NCBI GenBank assembly: GCA_050013615.1
Contig: JBEKEX010000013.1
Coordinates: 1 to 23,433, forward strand
Direction: 5' to 3'
DNA from: JBEKEX01 sp050013615
Lineage (GTDB): Bacteria > Chloroflexota > Anaerolineae > Anaerolineales > Anaerolineaceae
Length of the DNA stretch: 23,433 nucleotides
Positions 1-7,654 of this stretch are shown here, in pieces. Within the stretch, counting starts at the first letter, position 1. Every line of letters starts with the position of its first letter. The translations under genes were made by a program, and so were the position numbers. Below the pieces are notes generated by a model, which did no database searches, was not told where the DNA came from, and saw only the letters and a list, made by a program, of their open reading frames with translations.

Positions 1-37
1 CCAACAGTCCCGGCGCCATCGCATAAGAGGAGGGATC

Positions 38-1543
38 ATGGAACGCATTTATCGCTGGTATGAGCACGTCGGCATTAACATGTACTGGTTGGGGCAGAGC
101 TTTGCCTCAGGCGTTTTAACCCCCATCTTATTGCCCTACCTGGTGCTCCTATTCGTTCCGGACGCGCAGAAGAATACCTACCTGGCCAACGTCAACATCG
201 TCGGGCTGGCGGTGGCCATGCTGGTACAACCGATCGCCGGTATGTTGAGCGATCGCAGCACCAGCCGCTGGGGAAGGCGCCGGCCGTTCATCGTGACCGG
301 GGCATTGCTCAATGCACTCGCCATCCTGTTGATCGGACTATCGCCGCAGTTCGGCACTCTCAGCAACCCCAACTCCAAAATCATGTTCGGTGTGGTGCTG
401 GGGTTCGCCGTACTGCAGGTGGCCAATATCTGCTCGCAGTTCTCTGCCAACATCGCCCAGGGGCCGCTGCAAGGATTGATGCCGGACTTGATCCCGGAAA
501 AGCAACGCGGCTTCTCCTCAGGCATCAAATCCGTGTTCGAGTTGCTGCCTTCCTTGATGGTATTGGGCATCAGCCCGCTGGTTAATAAAGGCTACACACT
601 GCTGGTAGCCGCTATCGTCTCTGCCGTGCTGGTGGTGACCATGGCTGTGACCGTTTTTAGTGCCCACGAAGAGCCACAAACCACAAAGCCTGAAAAGATC
701 AAATGGGAACCTTACCTGCGTATGGTGGGGCTGACCGTATTGTTCGTGGCGGTCACACAATTGGCAGTCTGGCTGGTGAACCTCAGCGGCAACCTGACAA
801 GCGGGTCGTTGGTGGCGCTGCGCATCCTGCTGGTTGGGCTGGCCGGGATGATCGGCATGGCCGGCGCCATTTTCATCGGCGTTTATTTCGGCGCCAGCCT
901 GGGCATCGGCAAAGAAGCCGGGCAGCAGAAATCTTTCATCTGGTGGGTAATCAACCGCCTGATGTTCCTGGCCGCGGTAGGCGCCATCCAGCGCTTTGCC
1001 ATGTATTTCCTTAAAGACGTGCTCAAGATCCAGAACGCAGCCACCATGACCTCCATCCTGCTGGCGCTGGTGGCCCTGTTCCTTATTCCTTCCGCACTAT
1101 TCGGCGGGCGGCTGGCCGACCGGGTGGGGAAGAAGCGGCTGGTCGGCATTGCCGGTTACATCGCTTCAGCAGGGGCCTTCCTGTTGGTGCTTTCCGGGTT
1201 TGTGGCATCTTCCAGCCTTTTAAACCTGCCGCAAATCGGTTACATCATCATGGTGTTGATCAGCGGTTGCATCATTGGGCTGGGGACGGGAACCTTCATG
1301 GCCACCAACTGGGCGCTGGGCACCAGCCTGGTGCCGCCAGCCGAAGCCGGCAAGTTCCTGGGCATCTCCAACCTGGCCGGGGCAGGTGCGGGTATCGTGG
1401 GCGCCGGCATCGGTGGCCCACTGGCGGATTATTTCGATGCCGTGCAGCCGGGGTTGGGGTACCTGGTCATCTTCTTCCTGTACGCCGTGCTATTCCTGCT
1501 ATCCGTGGCTGCCTTGGGGCAGGTAAAGACAACCGAAAGTTAA
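38..1543 (+). CDS. MFS sugar transporter (SLC45/GPH-like)
   Basis: A 501-residue integral membrane protein with about 12 hydrophobic segments, the usual size and topology of a major facilitator superfamily permease. The loop after the second membrane segment reads DRSTSRWGRRRPFI, the MFS motif A in the form found in SLC45 and GPH-type sugar:cation symporters. A second copy, GGRLADRVGKKR, lies at the equivalent place in the C-terminal half. The likely role is uptake of a sugar or glycoside across the cytoplasmic membrane; the substrate cannot be read from sequence. The ATG start has a strong SD (GAGGAGG) just upstream. Eight codons in another frame end in TAA at 24-26, which may be the tail of a preceding operon gene. 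The next gene starts 18 bp after the stop and encodes a GH38-like enzyme, supporting a carbohydrate role. Confidence 0.85.
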   Translation: MERIYRWYEHVGINMYWLGQSFASGVLTPILLPYLVLLFVPDAQKNTYLANVNIVGLAVAMLVQPIAGMLSDRSTSRWGRRRPFIVTGALLNALAILLIGLSPQFGTLSNPNSKIMFGVVLGFAVLQVANICSQFSANIAQGPLQGLMPDLIPEKQRGFSSGIKSVFELLPSLMVLGISPLVNKGYTLLVAAIVSAVLVVTMAVTVFSAHEEPQTTKPEKIKWEPYLRMVGLTVLFVAVTQLAVWLVNLSGNLTSGSLVALRILLVGLAGMIGMAGAIFIGVYFGASLGIGKEAGQQKSFIWWVINRLMFLAAVGAIQRFAMYFLKDVLKIQNAATMTSILLALVALFLIPSALFGGRLADRVGKKRLVGIAGYIASAGAFLLVLSGFVASSSLLNLPQIGYIIMVLISGCIIGLGTGTFMATNWALGTSLVPPAEAGKFLGISNLAGAGAGIVGAGIGGPLADYFDAVQPGLGYLVIFFLYAVLFLLSVAALGQVKTTES

Positions 1544-1561
1544 AAGCTATCATCGTTAAAT

Positions 1562-3547
1562 ATGAAGACCACCAAGGTTCATCTCATTTTCAAGACCCAT
1601 CTGGACATCGGCTTTACCGATTTTGCAGAGCGCGTTACCCGGCGTTATTTCACCGAGTTCATCCCCAAGGCCATCCAAACGGCGCAAGAACTCCGCCGGG
1701 CTGGTGGCAGCGAACAGTTCATTTGGACCACCGGTTCCTGGCTGATCTACGAATACCTGGAACAAGCCACGACTGCGGAACGCAAGCAGATGGAAGACAC
1801 CATCCAAGCGGGCGACATCACCTGGCACGCGCTGCCCTTCACCGTGCATTCCGAACTGATGGATGCGGCGCTCTTCGAATTTGGCCTTTCGCTCTCACAA
1901 ACGCTTGACCGCCGCTTCGGCCACCAGACCATCGCTGCCAAGATGACTGACGTGCCCGGGCACACGCGTGGCATTGTGCCTCTGCTGGCCGCTGCCGGTG
2001 TGCGCTTCCTGCACATCGGAGTCAACCCTGCCAGCGCCGTGCCGCGCGTCCCGCCGGTGTTCCGCTGGCACGACCCCGGCGGCGCCGAGGTCATCGTCAT
2101 GGTGCAGGGGGCCTATGGCAAAGCCGCCACCGTCAAGGGAATTCCAGATGCATTGGTCTTCGCTCATACGGACGATAATCTGGAACCGCAAACTGCGCCA
2201 CAGGTGCTGGATGCCTATACCGTAGCGCAGGAGAAATTTACCACCGCCACAGTGGTCGCATCGACGCTGGACAATTTCGCACGCGCACTGTTCTCCATCG
2301 AAAGCACGCTGCCGGTCATCACCCAAGAGATCGGCGACACCTGGATCCACGGGGCGGGCAGCGACCCGGTCAAGGTCAGCCGCTATCGCGAGCTGCTGCG
2401 CCAGCGCAACGAATGGCTGGCACGGGGCAAATTGACCGCCGGCGACCGGCACGACAATGCATTCACGCGCAAGCTGCTGCTGGTCCCCGAGCACACCTGG
2501 GGGCTGGACATCAAGACCCACCTGGCCGACCGCGTCCATTACAGCAATAAACGCTTCCAGGCCGTGCGCGACCAACCCAATTTCCTAAAAATGGAAGAGT
2601 CATGGAAAGAACAACGCGCCTATCTCGATCAAGCGCTCGACGCTCTGGGGAACCCGCCGCAGGCAAGTGAAGCGCGTCGGAGGCTGGAAGCGCTCACTCC
2701 AGAACGCCCAGAGCTGGATGGATGGGAAAAAATGTCTCTCAACCGGCAAAATATCGAGCTGACCCACTACCGGGTGGGGTTCCAACCCGCCTTGGGCAGC
2801 CTGGTGGAGCTGACAGAACACCGCACGGGACACGCCTGGTCTTTCGTCGACCATCCTATCGGCCTGCTGGGATACCAAACCTTTTCCACTGCCGACTATC
2901 GCCGCTTCTGGCGGCAGTACATCCGCAAATCATTGAAAACTGTTATCTGGGCGCAGGAAGATTACCTCAAACCGGGCCTAGAAACCGCCCGCGCCGAATC
3001 GCGCTGGTGGGGTCCCGGCAGCCTGGAATGTTTCCGCAATGGCGAACGCTTCACCATCCTGCGCACCTTCGAGCCGGCTGCCACCCAGAATTACGGCTGC
3101 CCGCAACTCTTCAGCATGGAGTGGAATTTCTCCCAAGCCGGTGTTATTTCACTGGTGGTGCAATGGTTCGACAAGCCCGCCTGCCGCTTACCGGAGGCGT
3201 TGTGGCTGTCGTTCATGCCGCGCCTCTCCACGGAAGCCACCTGGAGCATGGACAAGCTGGGCGAGCCTGTTTCACCTCTGGACGTGGTCCCAAACGGCAA
3301 CCGCCACCTGCATGCCGTGGGTGATGGGGGTGTAACGGCGAATGAAGGGGAACATCGCTTCCAGGTCATCTCGCTGGATGCGCCGCTGGTTGCCCCGGGA
3401 CGGCCATCGCTGTTAGACTTCAACAACGAGTTGCCCAACCTGCAGCACGGTATGCACTTCAATCTGTTCAACAATGTTTGGGGCACCAACTTCCCCATGT
3501 GGTTCGGAGAGGACTGCCGTTTCCGCTTCATCATCCGCACGCAATAG
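1562..3547 (+). CDS. DUF5054 protein, GH38 alpha-mannosidase-like N-terminal domain
   Basis: A 661-residue protein without a signal peptide, so probably cytoplasmic. The N-terminus KVHLIFKTHLDIGFTD (H13, D15) and the segment TDVPGHTRG (D130, H134) follow the pattern of the GH38/57-type (beta/alpha)7 catalytic fold, where the HxD pair binds metal and a later Asp acts as nucleophile. The overall pattern (FIWTTGSWLIYEYLEQA, WHALPFTVHSELMD, LHIGVNPAS) is that of proteins labelled DUF5054. The C-terminal part, about residues 380-661, is beta-rich and resembles the sandwich domains that follow GH38 catalytic domains. Inferred role: hydrolysis or rearrangement of an imported glycoside, since the gene sits 18 bp behind a sugar-type transporter. 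No strong SD is visible before the ATG, so translation may be coupled to the upstream gene. Family membership is fairly sure; the enzymatic activity is not established by the sequence. Confidence 0.8.
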   Translation: MKTTKVHLIFKTHLDIGFTDFAERVTRRYFTEFIPKAIQTAQELRRAGGSEQFIWTTGSWLIYEYLEQATTAERKQMEDTIQAGDITWHALPFTVHSELMDAALFEFGLSLSQTLDRRFGHQTIAAKMTDVPGHTRGIVPLLAAAGVRFLHIGVNPASAVPRVPPVFRWHDPGGAEVIVMVQGAYGKAATVKGIPDALVFAHTDDNLEPQTAPQVLDAYTVAQEKFTTATVVASTLDNFARALFSIESTLPVITQEIGDTWIHGAGSDPVKVSRYRELLRQRNEWLARGKLTAGDRHDNAFTRKLLLVPEHTWGLDIKTHLADRVHYSNKRFQAVRDQPNFLKMEESWKEQRAYLDQALDALGNPPQASEARRRLEALTPERPELDGWEKMSLNRQNIELTHYRVGFQPALGSLVELTEHRTGHAWSFVDHPIGLLGYQTFSTADYRRFWRQYIRKSLKTVIWAQEDYLKPGLETARAESRWWGPGSLECFRNGERFTILRTFEPAATQNYGCPQLFSMEWNFSQAGVISLVVQWFDKPACRLPEALWLSFMPRLSTEATWSMDKLGEPVSPLDVVPNGNRHLHAVGDGGVTANEGEHRFQVISLDAPLVAPGRPSLLDFNNELPNLQHGMHFNLFNNVWGTNFPMWFGEDCRFRFIIRTQ

Positions 3548-3558
3548 AAAAGTGTATC

Positions 3559-3585
3559 TTGATAAGGAACAATTTTTGGTATAAT
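3559..3585 (+). promoter_or_regulatory. sigma70-type promoter of the ABC-F leader
   Basis: TTGATA at 3559-3564 and a perfect TATAAT at 3580-3585, separated by 15 bp, which is short. It starts 12 bp after the stop of the preceding gene, so the ABC-F gene probably has its own transcript with a leader of about 125 nt. The -10 context GGTATAAT resembles GGTATCAT upstream of greA. Confidence 0.55.
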
Positions 3586-3613
3586 AAGCACGTCTTTTAG
3601 TAAGGAAAAGTTC

Positions 3614-3634
3614 ATGCGCACAAACAATCTGTAG
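3614..3634 (+). CDS. six-residue leader peptide of the ABC-F gene (MRTNNL)
   Basis: ATG at 3614, five further codons and TAG at 3632-3634, preceded by AAGGA (3602-3606) at an ideal distance of 7 nt. It lies between the promoter and the terminator of the leader. Its codons 3 to 6 and stop are part of a segment (3622-3636) that is complementary to the ribosome binding region of the ABC-F gene (3706-3720). Short translated leaders with this layout control erm, msr and vml-type resistance genes by ribosome stalling. Translation of this one is inferred from its SD, spacing and position. Confidence 0.5.
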   Translation: MRTNNL

Positions 3635-3720
3635 AAACCACCATTTGCAAGGGAAATGACCCGGTTTGTTTCGACCGAGGGCATTAGCCCCCGGTTTTTG
3701 TTTTCTTCTACAGGTTGTTT
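3622..3720 (+). promoter_or_regulatory. long-range complementarity masking the ABC-F ribosome binding site
   Basis: Bases 3622-3636 and 3706-3720 can form 15 consecutive pairs, 14 Watson-Crick and one U-G (3628 with 3714). The 3' arm contains the only SD-like bases (AGG at 3712-3714) and ends directly before the ATG at 3721. The 5' arm is the second half of the leader reading frame plus two bases after its stop. Formation of the stem would hide the ribosome binding site; a ribosome held on the leader would open it. Between the arms lie a small hairpin (CATTT 3642-3646 with AAATG 3654-3658) and the terminator hairpin. Confidence 0.6.
3674..3705 (+). terminator. intrinsic terminator (attenuator) in the ABC-F leader
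   Basis: ACCGAGGGC (3674-3682), loop ATTA, GCCCCCGGT (3687-3695): eight pairs with one A-C mismatch, followed by the T-rich run TTTTTGTTTT. It stands after the promoter and before the coding region, so it can act as a premature terminator. CGGT at 3662-3665 can pair with ACCG at 3674-3677, which would break the terminator; this is a candidate antiterminator arm. Confidence 0.6.
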
Positions 3721-5367
3721 ATGTTATCCGTTCAATCTATCTCCAAATCCTTCGGGATACAAACCATCTTAAGTGACGTCAGCTTCAACCTGAACGCCGG
3801 CGAACGCCTGGGGCTGGTGGGGGCCAACGGCTGCGGCAAGACCACCCTGTTGCGCATCATTCTAGGGTTGGAAAAGCCCGATTCCGGAACGGTGCATTGG
3901 ACGCTGTCGACCGTACGCACCGGCTATCTGCCGCAAGGCTTTACCTATCTTCCCGGCGAGACGCTGGGCGCGTTCATCCAACGCATGGAAGGCGACTTGC
4001 CTTCGCTGACAGCGCAGTTGGGAAAGCTGGCAACTCGTTTAGCTGCCAACCCCCACCAACCGGAGCTGCAAACAAGCTACGACGACACTCTGGCCCAGAT
4101 ACAGCAAGCGGCTGAAAGTGAGCGCCAGTCTGCCGGTGTGCTCAAACGCCTGGGGTTGGGCGAATTGCCAACCGACCTGTCGGTGGTTGCTTTAAGCGGC
4201 GGTCAGAAGACCCGTCTGGCATTGGCCGGCGTGCTGTTCTCTCAGCCACAAGTGCTGTTGCTGGACGAGCCCACCAACCACCTCGACCTTGAAATGTTGG
4301 CATGGCTGGAAGACTGGCTGCTGGCCTTCAAGGGAGCCGTGTTGCTCGTCTCGCACGACCGCATCTTCCTCGACCGGGTGGCGACCGGCATACTGGAGAT
4401 CGACCCGTCCACGCACAAGCTCAAAGCTTATGCCGGCAACTATAGCACCTACCAGGAACAAAAAGAGGCCGAAGCCCAGCGGCAGTGGCGGGCGTACATC
4501 GACCAGCAAGACGAGATCGGCCGGTTGCGCAAAGCGGCTGCAGCCAGGCGCTCACAGGCCGTTTTTCACAAGAATGGCAAGGCTGATCCGAAAAATACAG
4601 ATGGCTTTGCCGCCCAGTTCTTTGCCGACCGCTCCCAGGAAACCGTGCAGCGGGCAAAAGCCATCGAGAAGCGCATCGAGCACCTGCTGACCGACGAACA
4701 CATCGAGAAACCCAAATCAGCCTGGGGAATCAAGATCGATTTCAAAGACCTGGCCGAGACCAGCCGTTACGTGGTTGTCATGGAAAACCTGTCCATCGGC
4801 TACGGCGATCACGCACTGTTGCAGGGGCTTAACCTGGCGCTGCATAGCGGCCAGCGCACTGTCCTGGTCGGACCTAACGGTTGCGGCAAGACGACGCTGC
4901 TGCGCACCTTGATGGGTCAGATCCCACCATTGGCGGGTAACATCCGGCTGGGGACGAATATCCACATCGGGTATATGAGCCAGGAACAAGAAGAGATCGA
5001 TCCACAGCTAGGCGCTCTGGCAGCCATCCAAAAGCAGGTCTCGCTCAATGAGACGGAGGCACGCGCCTTTTTGTCAAAATACTTGTTTACCGGGGATGAC
5101 GTCTTCGTCCCGGCGGGGAAGCTGTCCTTCGGCGAGCGGGCGCGCCTTTCGCTGGCGGTGCTGGTAGCGCGCGGTTGCAACCTGCTGCTGCTCGACGAAC
5201 CCATCAACCATCTGGACATCCCGGCACGCGGACACTTCGAGCAGGCGCTGGCGGGTTTTTCGGGCACGGTGCTGGCCGTGGTGCACGACCGCTACTTCAT
5301 CCAACAGTTCGCCACCGAGATTTGGGAGGTCAAGGCCGGCCAGGTCACCATGCGGGATAAACTATGA
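3721..5367 (+). CDS. ABC-F family ATPase, probable ribosome protection protein
   Basis: A 548-residue soluble protein with two ABC ATPase domains and no membrane segment. Domain 1: Walker A GANGCGKT (34-41), signature LSGGQ (158-162), Walker B LLLDEPTNHLD (from about 179). Domain 2: Walker A GPNGCGKT (384-391), signature LSFGE (468-472), Walker B LLLLDEPINHLD (from 488). Both catalytic Glu residues are kept. The charged linker between the domains, about residues 230-345, would enter the ribosomal E site and reach toward the peptidyl transferase centre. ABC-F proteins either act in translation or dislodge ribosome-targeting antibiotics; the leader with a small reading frame and terminator favours the antibiotic-resistance type. 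I chose ATG 3721; an in-frame TTG at 3715 would add two residues but lies inside the leader stem. The particular drug class cannot be told. Confidence 0.88.
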   Translation: MLSVQSISKSFGIQTILSDVSFNLNAGERLGLVGANGCGKTTLLRIILGLEKPDSGTVHWTLSTVRTGYLPQGFTYLPGETLGAFIQRMEGDLPSLTAQLGKLATRLAANPHQPELQTSYDDTLAQIQQAAESERQSAGVLKRLGLGELPTDLSVVALSGGQKTRLALAGVLFSQPQVLLLDEPTNHLDLEMLAWLEDWLLAFKGAVLLVSHDRIFLDRVATGILEIDPSTHKLKAYAGNYSTYQEQKEAEAQRQWRAYIDQQDEIGRLRKAAAARRSQAVFHKNGKADPKNTDGFAAQFFADRSQETVQRAKAIEKRIEHLLTDEHIEKPKSAWGIKIDFKDLAETSRYVVVMENLSIGYGDHALLQGLNLALHSGQRTVLVGPNGCGKTTLLRTLMGQIPPLAGNIRLGTNIHIGYMSQEQEEIDPQLGALAAIQKQVSLNETEARAFLSKYLFTGDDVFVPAGKLSFGERARLSLAVLVARGCNLLLLDEPINHLDIPARGHFEQALAGFSGTVLAVVHDRYFIQQFATEIWEVKAGQVTMRDKL

Positions 5368-5372
5368 GACCA

Positions 5373-5397
5373 TACTGGATATATCAAACTTCCAGTA
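5373..5397. repeat. 7-bp inverted repeat after the ABC-F gene
   Basis: TACTGGA (5373-5379) and TCCAGTA (5391-5397) are perfect inverted copies with an 11-nt spacer. There is no T-run, so it is a weak terminator at best. It could instead be an operator for the Hsp70 gene, whose candidate -10 (5422-5427) lies 25 bp further on. Confidence 0.3.
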
Positions 5398-5421
5398 GTT
5401 ATATTCTGATGAACATTGATA

Positions 5422-5427
5422 TATAAT
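5422..5427 (+). promoter_or_regulatory. candidate -10 element of the Hsp70 gene
   Basis: A perfect TATAAT within an AT-rich stretch (ATTGATATATAATTAAAA). The bases 17-18 nt upstream (TTATAT) are only a poor -35 match. It lies about 100 bp before the Hsp70 start. Confidence 0.35.
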
Positions 5428-5458
5428 TAAAACGTCGCTTGGCAGGGAGGATGAGCTT

Positions 5459-5587
5459 ATGGCCGGGTTGACCAGGATCATCTACCTGCCGCATCGCTGC
5501 ATTACACAGAGACCAAATGGGAGGGTCACATGCCGCGCACGATTGGCATCGATTTTGGCACCAGCAACACCACTGCCGCCGTATTGA
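5459..5587 (+). CDS. possible 42-residue small ORF overlapping the Hsp70 start
   Basis: ATG at 5459-5461 is preceded by GGGAGG (5445-5450) at 8 nt, a strong and well-spaced SD that no other feature explains. The frame runs to TGA at 5585-5587 and overlaps the first 58 bases of the Hsp70 gene out of frame. The product is basic and has no recognisable domain. It may be a leader for translational coupling to the Hsp70 gene, or chance. An ATG at 5451 directly abuts the SD and gives only six codons. Confidence 0.25.
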   Translation: MAGLTRIIYLPHRCITQRPNGRVTCRARLASILAPATPLPPY

Positions 5588-7512
5588 AGTTCGGCCAACC
5601 GGTCCTTATTCCCAGCCCGGAAGGAGAACTCCTGACGCCCTCTGTGGTGGCCTTCAACGCGGCGACGAACCAGTTCCTCACAGGCACGGCCGCCGACCGG
5701 CAGGCCATGACCAACGCCCAGAACACCGTTTACAGCATCAAACGCTTGCTGGGGCGCAAATTTTATGATCCCACCGTGCAAGCTGATCTGCACTTCAATT
5801 CCTACCACGCCCAGCTTGCCAAGAACGGCGGCATCCAGATCGCGTTGGGCAACGATATGTTCACCCCCGTCGACCTGGCGGCCATGTTGTTCCGTAAGGT
5901 AAAAGAAGATGCAGCCGCCTTCCTCGGTGAAGCGGTGGATAAAGCGGTTATCACCGTGCCGGCCTGCTTCTACAGCCCACAGCGCCAGGCACTCTATGAT
6001 GCCGCCGGCCAAGCCGGGTTGGATGTGGTGCGGATGGTCAACGAACCCTCTGCTGCCGTCCTGTCTTACGCCACTCGCAAACACCAAAAAGAGACCTTCG
6101 CCGTGTGCCACCTGGGAGGCAGCGCATTTGCTGTCTCCATCATGCGCGTAGGAGACGAGGCTTTCGAGGTGCTGGCGACCACCGGCGAAAGCGCATTGGG
6201 CGGCGACGATTTCGACCAGCGCATCGTCACCTGGATCATCGAGCAATACGAATTCTCCGAGGGGTTCAACCTGCGCACCGACAAAGATGCACTGCTGCGC
6301 TTGAAATGGGCAGCCGAAAAAGCCAAGCGCGAATTGAGCGTGGTACAGCAGACCGAAATCATCCTGCCCTTCCTGCCCGCGGCGGATGGCAAGTTCAAAG
6401 ACCTGTCATTGACCTTGAGCCGTGAAAAGATGCTGGACCTCGCGCGCGACCTGGTCGAGAACGTCCGGCGCATGTGCGAGCGTGTTCTCATCCATGCCAA
6501 ACTCAAACCGGAGCAGGTCAACACGGTCATCACCACCGGGCAGCAGACGCGCATGCCTGCCATCCAGGAAACGGTCACGCGCGCCTTTGGAGCAGTGCCG
6601 CGCCGGGACACCGATCCGGCACAGGAAGCAGCTCAGGGTGCAGCGGTTCTGGCCGGTATGTTGCAAGGGGAAGTGAACCAGGCCATGCTGCTGGTGGATT
6701 TGACACCCTTTGACTTGTCACTGGAAGGCCATGAAGGGACATCGTCGCCGGTCATCCACAAGAATTCACGGCTGCCGGCGCGCGAGACTCGCATGTTCAC
6801 CACCACCCACGACGACCAGACCGGCATGGATTTCAAGGTCTACCAGGGAAACCAGCAATCCGTGCGGGATAACATCCTGTTGGGCACAGCGGGCATCATT
6901 ATCCCCCCTGCGCCGCGCGGTGTGCCTCAACTTGAGGTTGCCTTTCAAATCGACGAAAACGGCATCGTAGCCATCGACATGACCAACAAAGCCAGCGGCA
7001 GCAAGGAGCGGCTGGCTTTGGTCCCACCCGGCGAAGCCTTCTCAACCGGGCGGACGCCGGAAGCAATCCGGCAAACCGAGGTCGAGACCAAGGTCAAGGC
7101 GCTCGAAAAACGCATGAAGTTGCTGCGCGAACATCTGCCCACCGAGGTCGAAGGCATCGTGAACAACAAGCTCACTCCGGTGAAGGAAAGCCTGCAGCAG
7201 AACAAAGCGCTCGACCCGGCCGACCAGGACGTGAAAAGGCTGGTCGCCATCCACGATTGCATCGGCCTGTTGGCAGGGCCGTCCACACGGTTAAAAGGGT
7301 TGGAATATTTCATCCGTCTGATGTCCGAAGAGGAAGACAGCAAAACCCGGGCAGCTTACATAAAGACCATTGAACTGATCGACAAGGAGCGCGGTGCGGA
7401 ACTGCTCACCGAAGCGCTGCAGAAAGAGGAAGACCCGGAAAAGGGGAAACGCATCCGCGAGGCTATGCACATCATTGGCGGCACCGGCAGATTCGAAGAC
7501 CTTGGGTCCTAA
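5530..7512 (+). CDS. divergent Hsp70 (DnaK-like) with altered phosphate-2 loop
   Basis: A 660-residue protein aligning end to end with DnaK-type chaperones. Seen: phosphate-1 loop IGIDFGTSNT (5-14), SIKRLLGRKF with the conserved Lys, VNEPSAA (the helix holding the DnaK Glu171 equivalent), the adenosine-site segment TGQQTRMP (usually VGGQTRMP), linker-like LLVDLTPFDL, a beta substrate-binding domain (about 405-520) and a helical C-terminal part. The phosphate-2 loop, DLGGGTFD in DnaK (194-201), reads HLGGSAFA at the same residue numbers, so D194, T199 and D201 are all replaced. From family knowledge this should strongly reduce ATP hydrolysis; it may be a nucleotide-dependent binder rather than a cycling foldase. 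No DnaJ or GrpE gene is adjacent. The start is fixed by GGGAGGG at 5519-5525. It is not the main DnaK. Confidence 0.85.
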   Translation: MPRTIGIDFGTSNTTAAVLKFGQPVLIPSPEGELLTPSVVAFNAATNQFLTGTAADRQAMTNAQNTVYSIKRLLGRKFYDPTVQADLHFNSYHAQLAKNGGIQIALGNDMFTPVDLAAMLFRKVKEDAAAFLGEAVDKAVITVPACFYSPQRQALYDAAGQAGLDVVRMVNEPSAAVLSYATRKHQKETFAVCHLGGSAFAVSIMRVGDEAFEVLATTGESALGGDDFDQRIVTWIIEQYEFSEGFNLRTDKDALLRLKWAAEKAKRELSVVQQTEIILPFLPAADGKFKDLSLTLSREKMLDLARDLVENVRRMCERVLIHAKLKPEQVNTVITTGQQTRMPAIQETVTRAFGAVPRRDTDPAQEAAQGAAVLAGMLQGEVNQAMLLVDLTPFDLSLEGHEGTSSPVIHKNSRLPARETRMFTTTHDDQTGMDFKVYQGNQQSVRDNILLGTAGIIIPPAPRGVPQLEVAFQIDENGIVAIDMTNKASGSKERLALVPPGEAFSTGRTPEAIRQTEVETKVKALEKRMKLLREHLPTEVEGIVNNKLTPVKESLQQNKALDPADQDVKRLVAIHDCIGLLAGPSTRLKGLEYFIRLMSEEEDSKTRAAYIKTIELIDKERGAELLTEALQKEEDPEKGKRIREAMHIIGGTGRFEDLGS

Positions 7513-7654
7513 ACTTCCCAAACTGTAAATACAACCACCTGGCGCCTTGCTCAGAGAGATTCAAGCGCACATGTCAACTCCTATATGGGGGCAAACTGCA
7601 CGTTATCGACGCGTGCCGCTGTGAAATATGCCCAATGTAGAAAAAGAACGAAAT

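Noticed and set aside
3..26. Tail of a gene ending in TAA just before the transporter
   Set aside because: Eight codons at the window edge are too few to identify; it is mentioned only as a possible upstream operon partner.
1895..2575. A 226-codon minus-strand frame within the GH38-like gene
   Set aside because: It is an antisense shadow of a gene with clear conserved motifs; its composition is typical of shadow frames in GC-rich coding DNA.
7594..7615. GCACG/CGTGC inverted repeat between the Hsp70 and lipoprotein genes as a terminator
   Set aside because: Only five pairs and no T-run on either strand; too weak to call.
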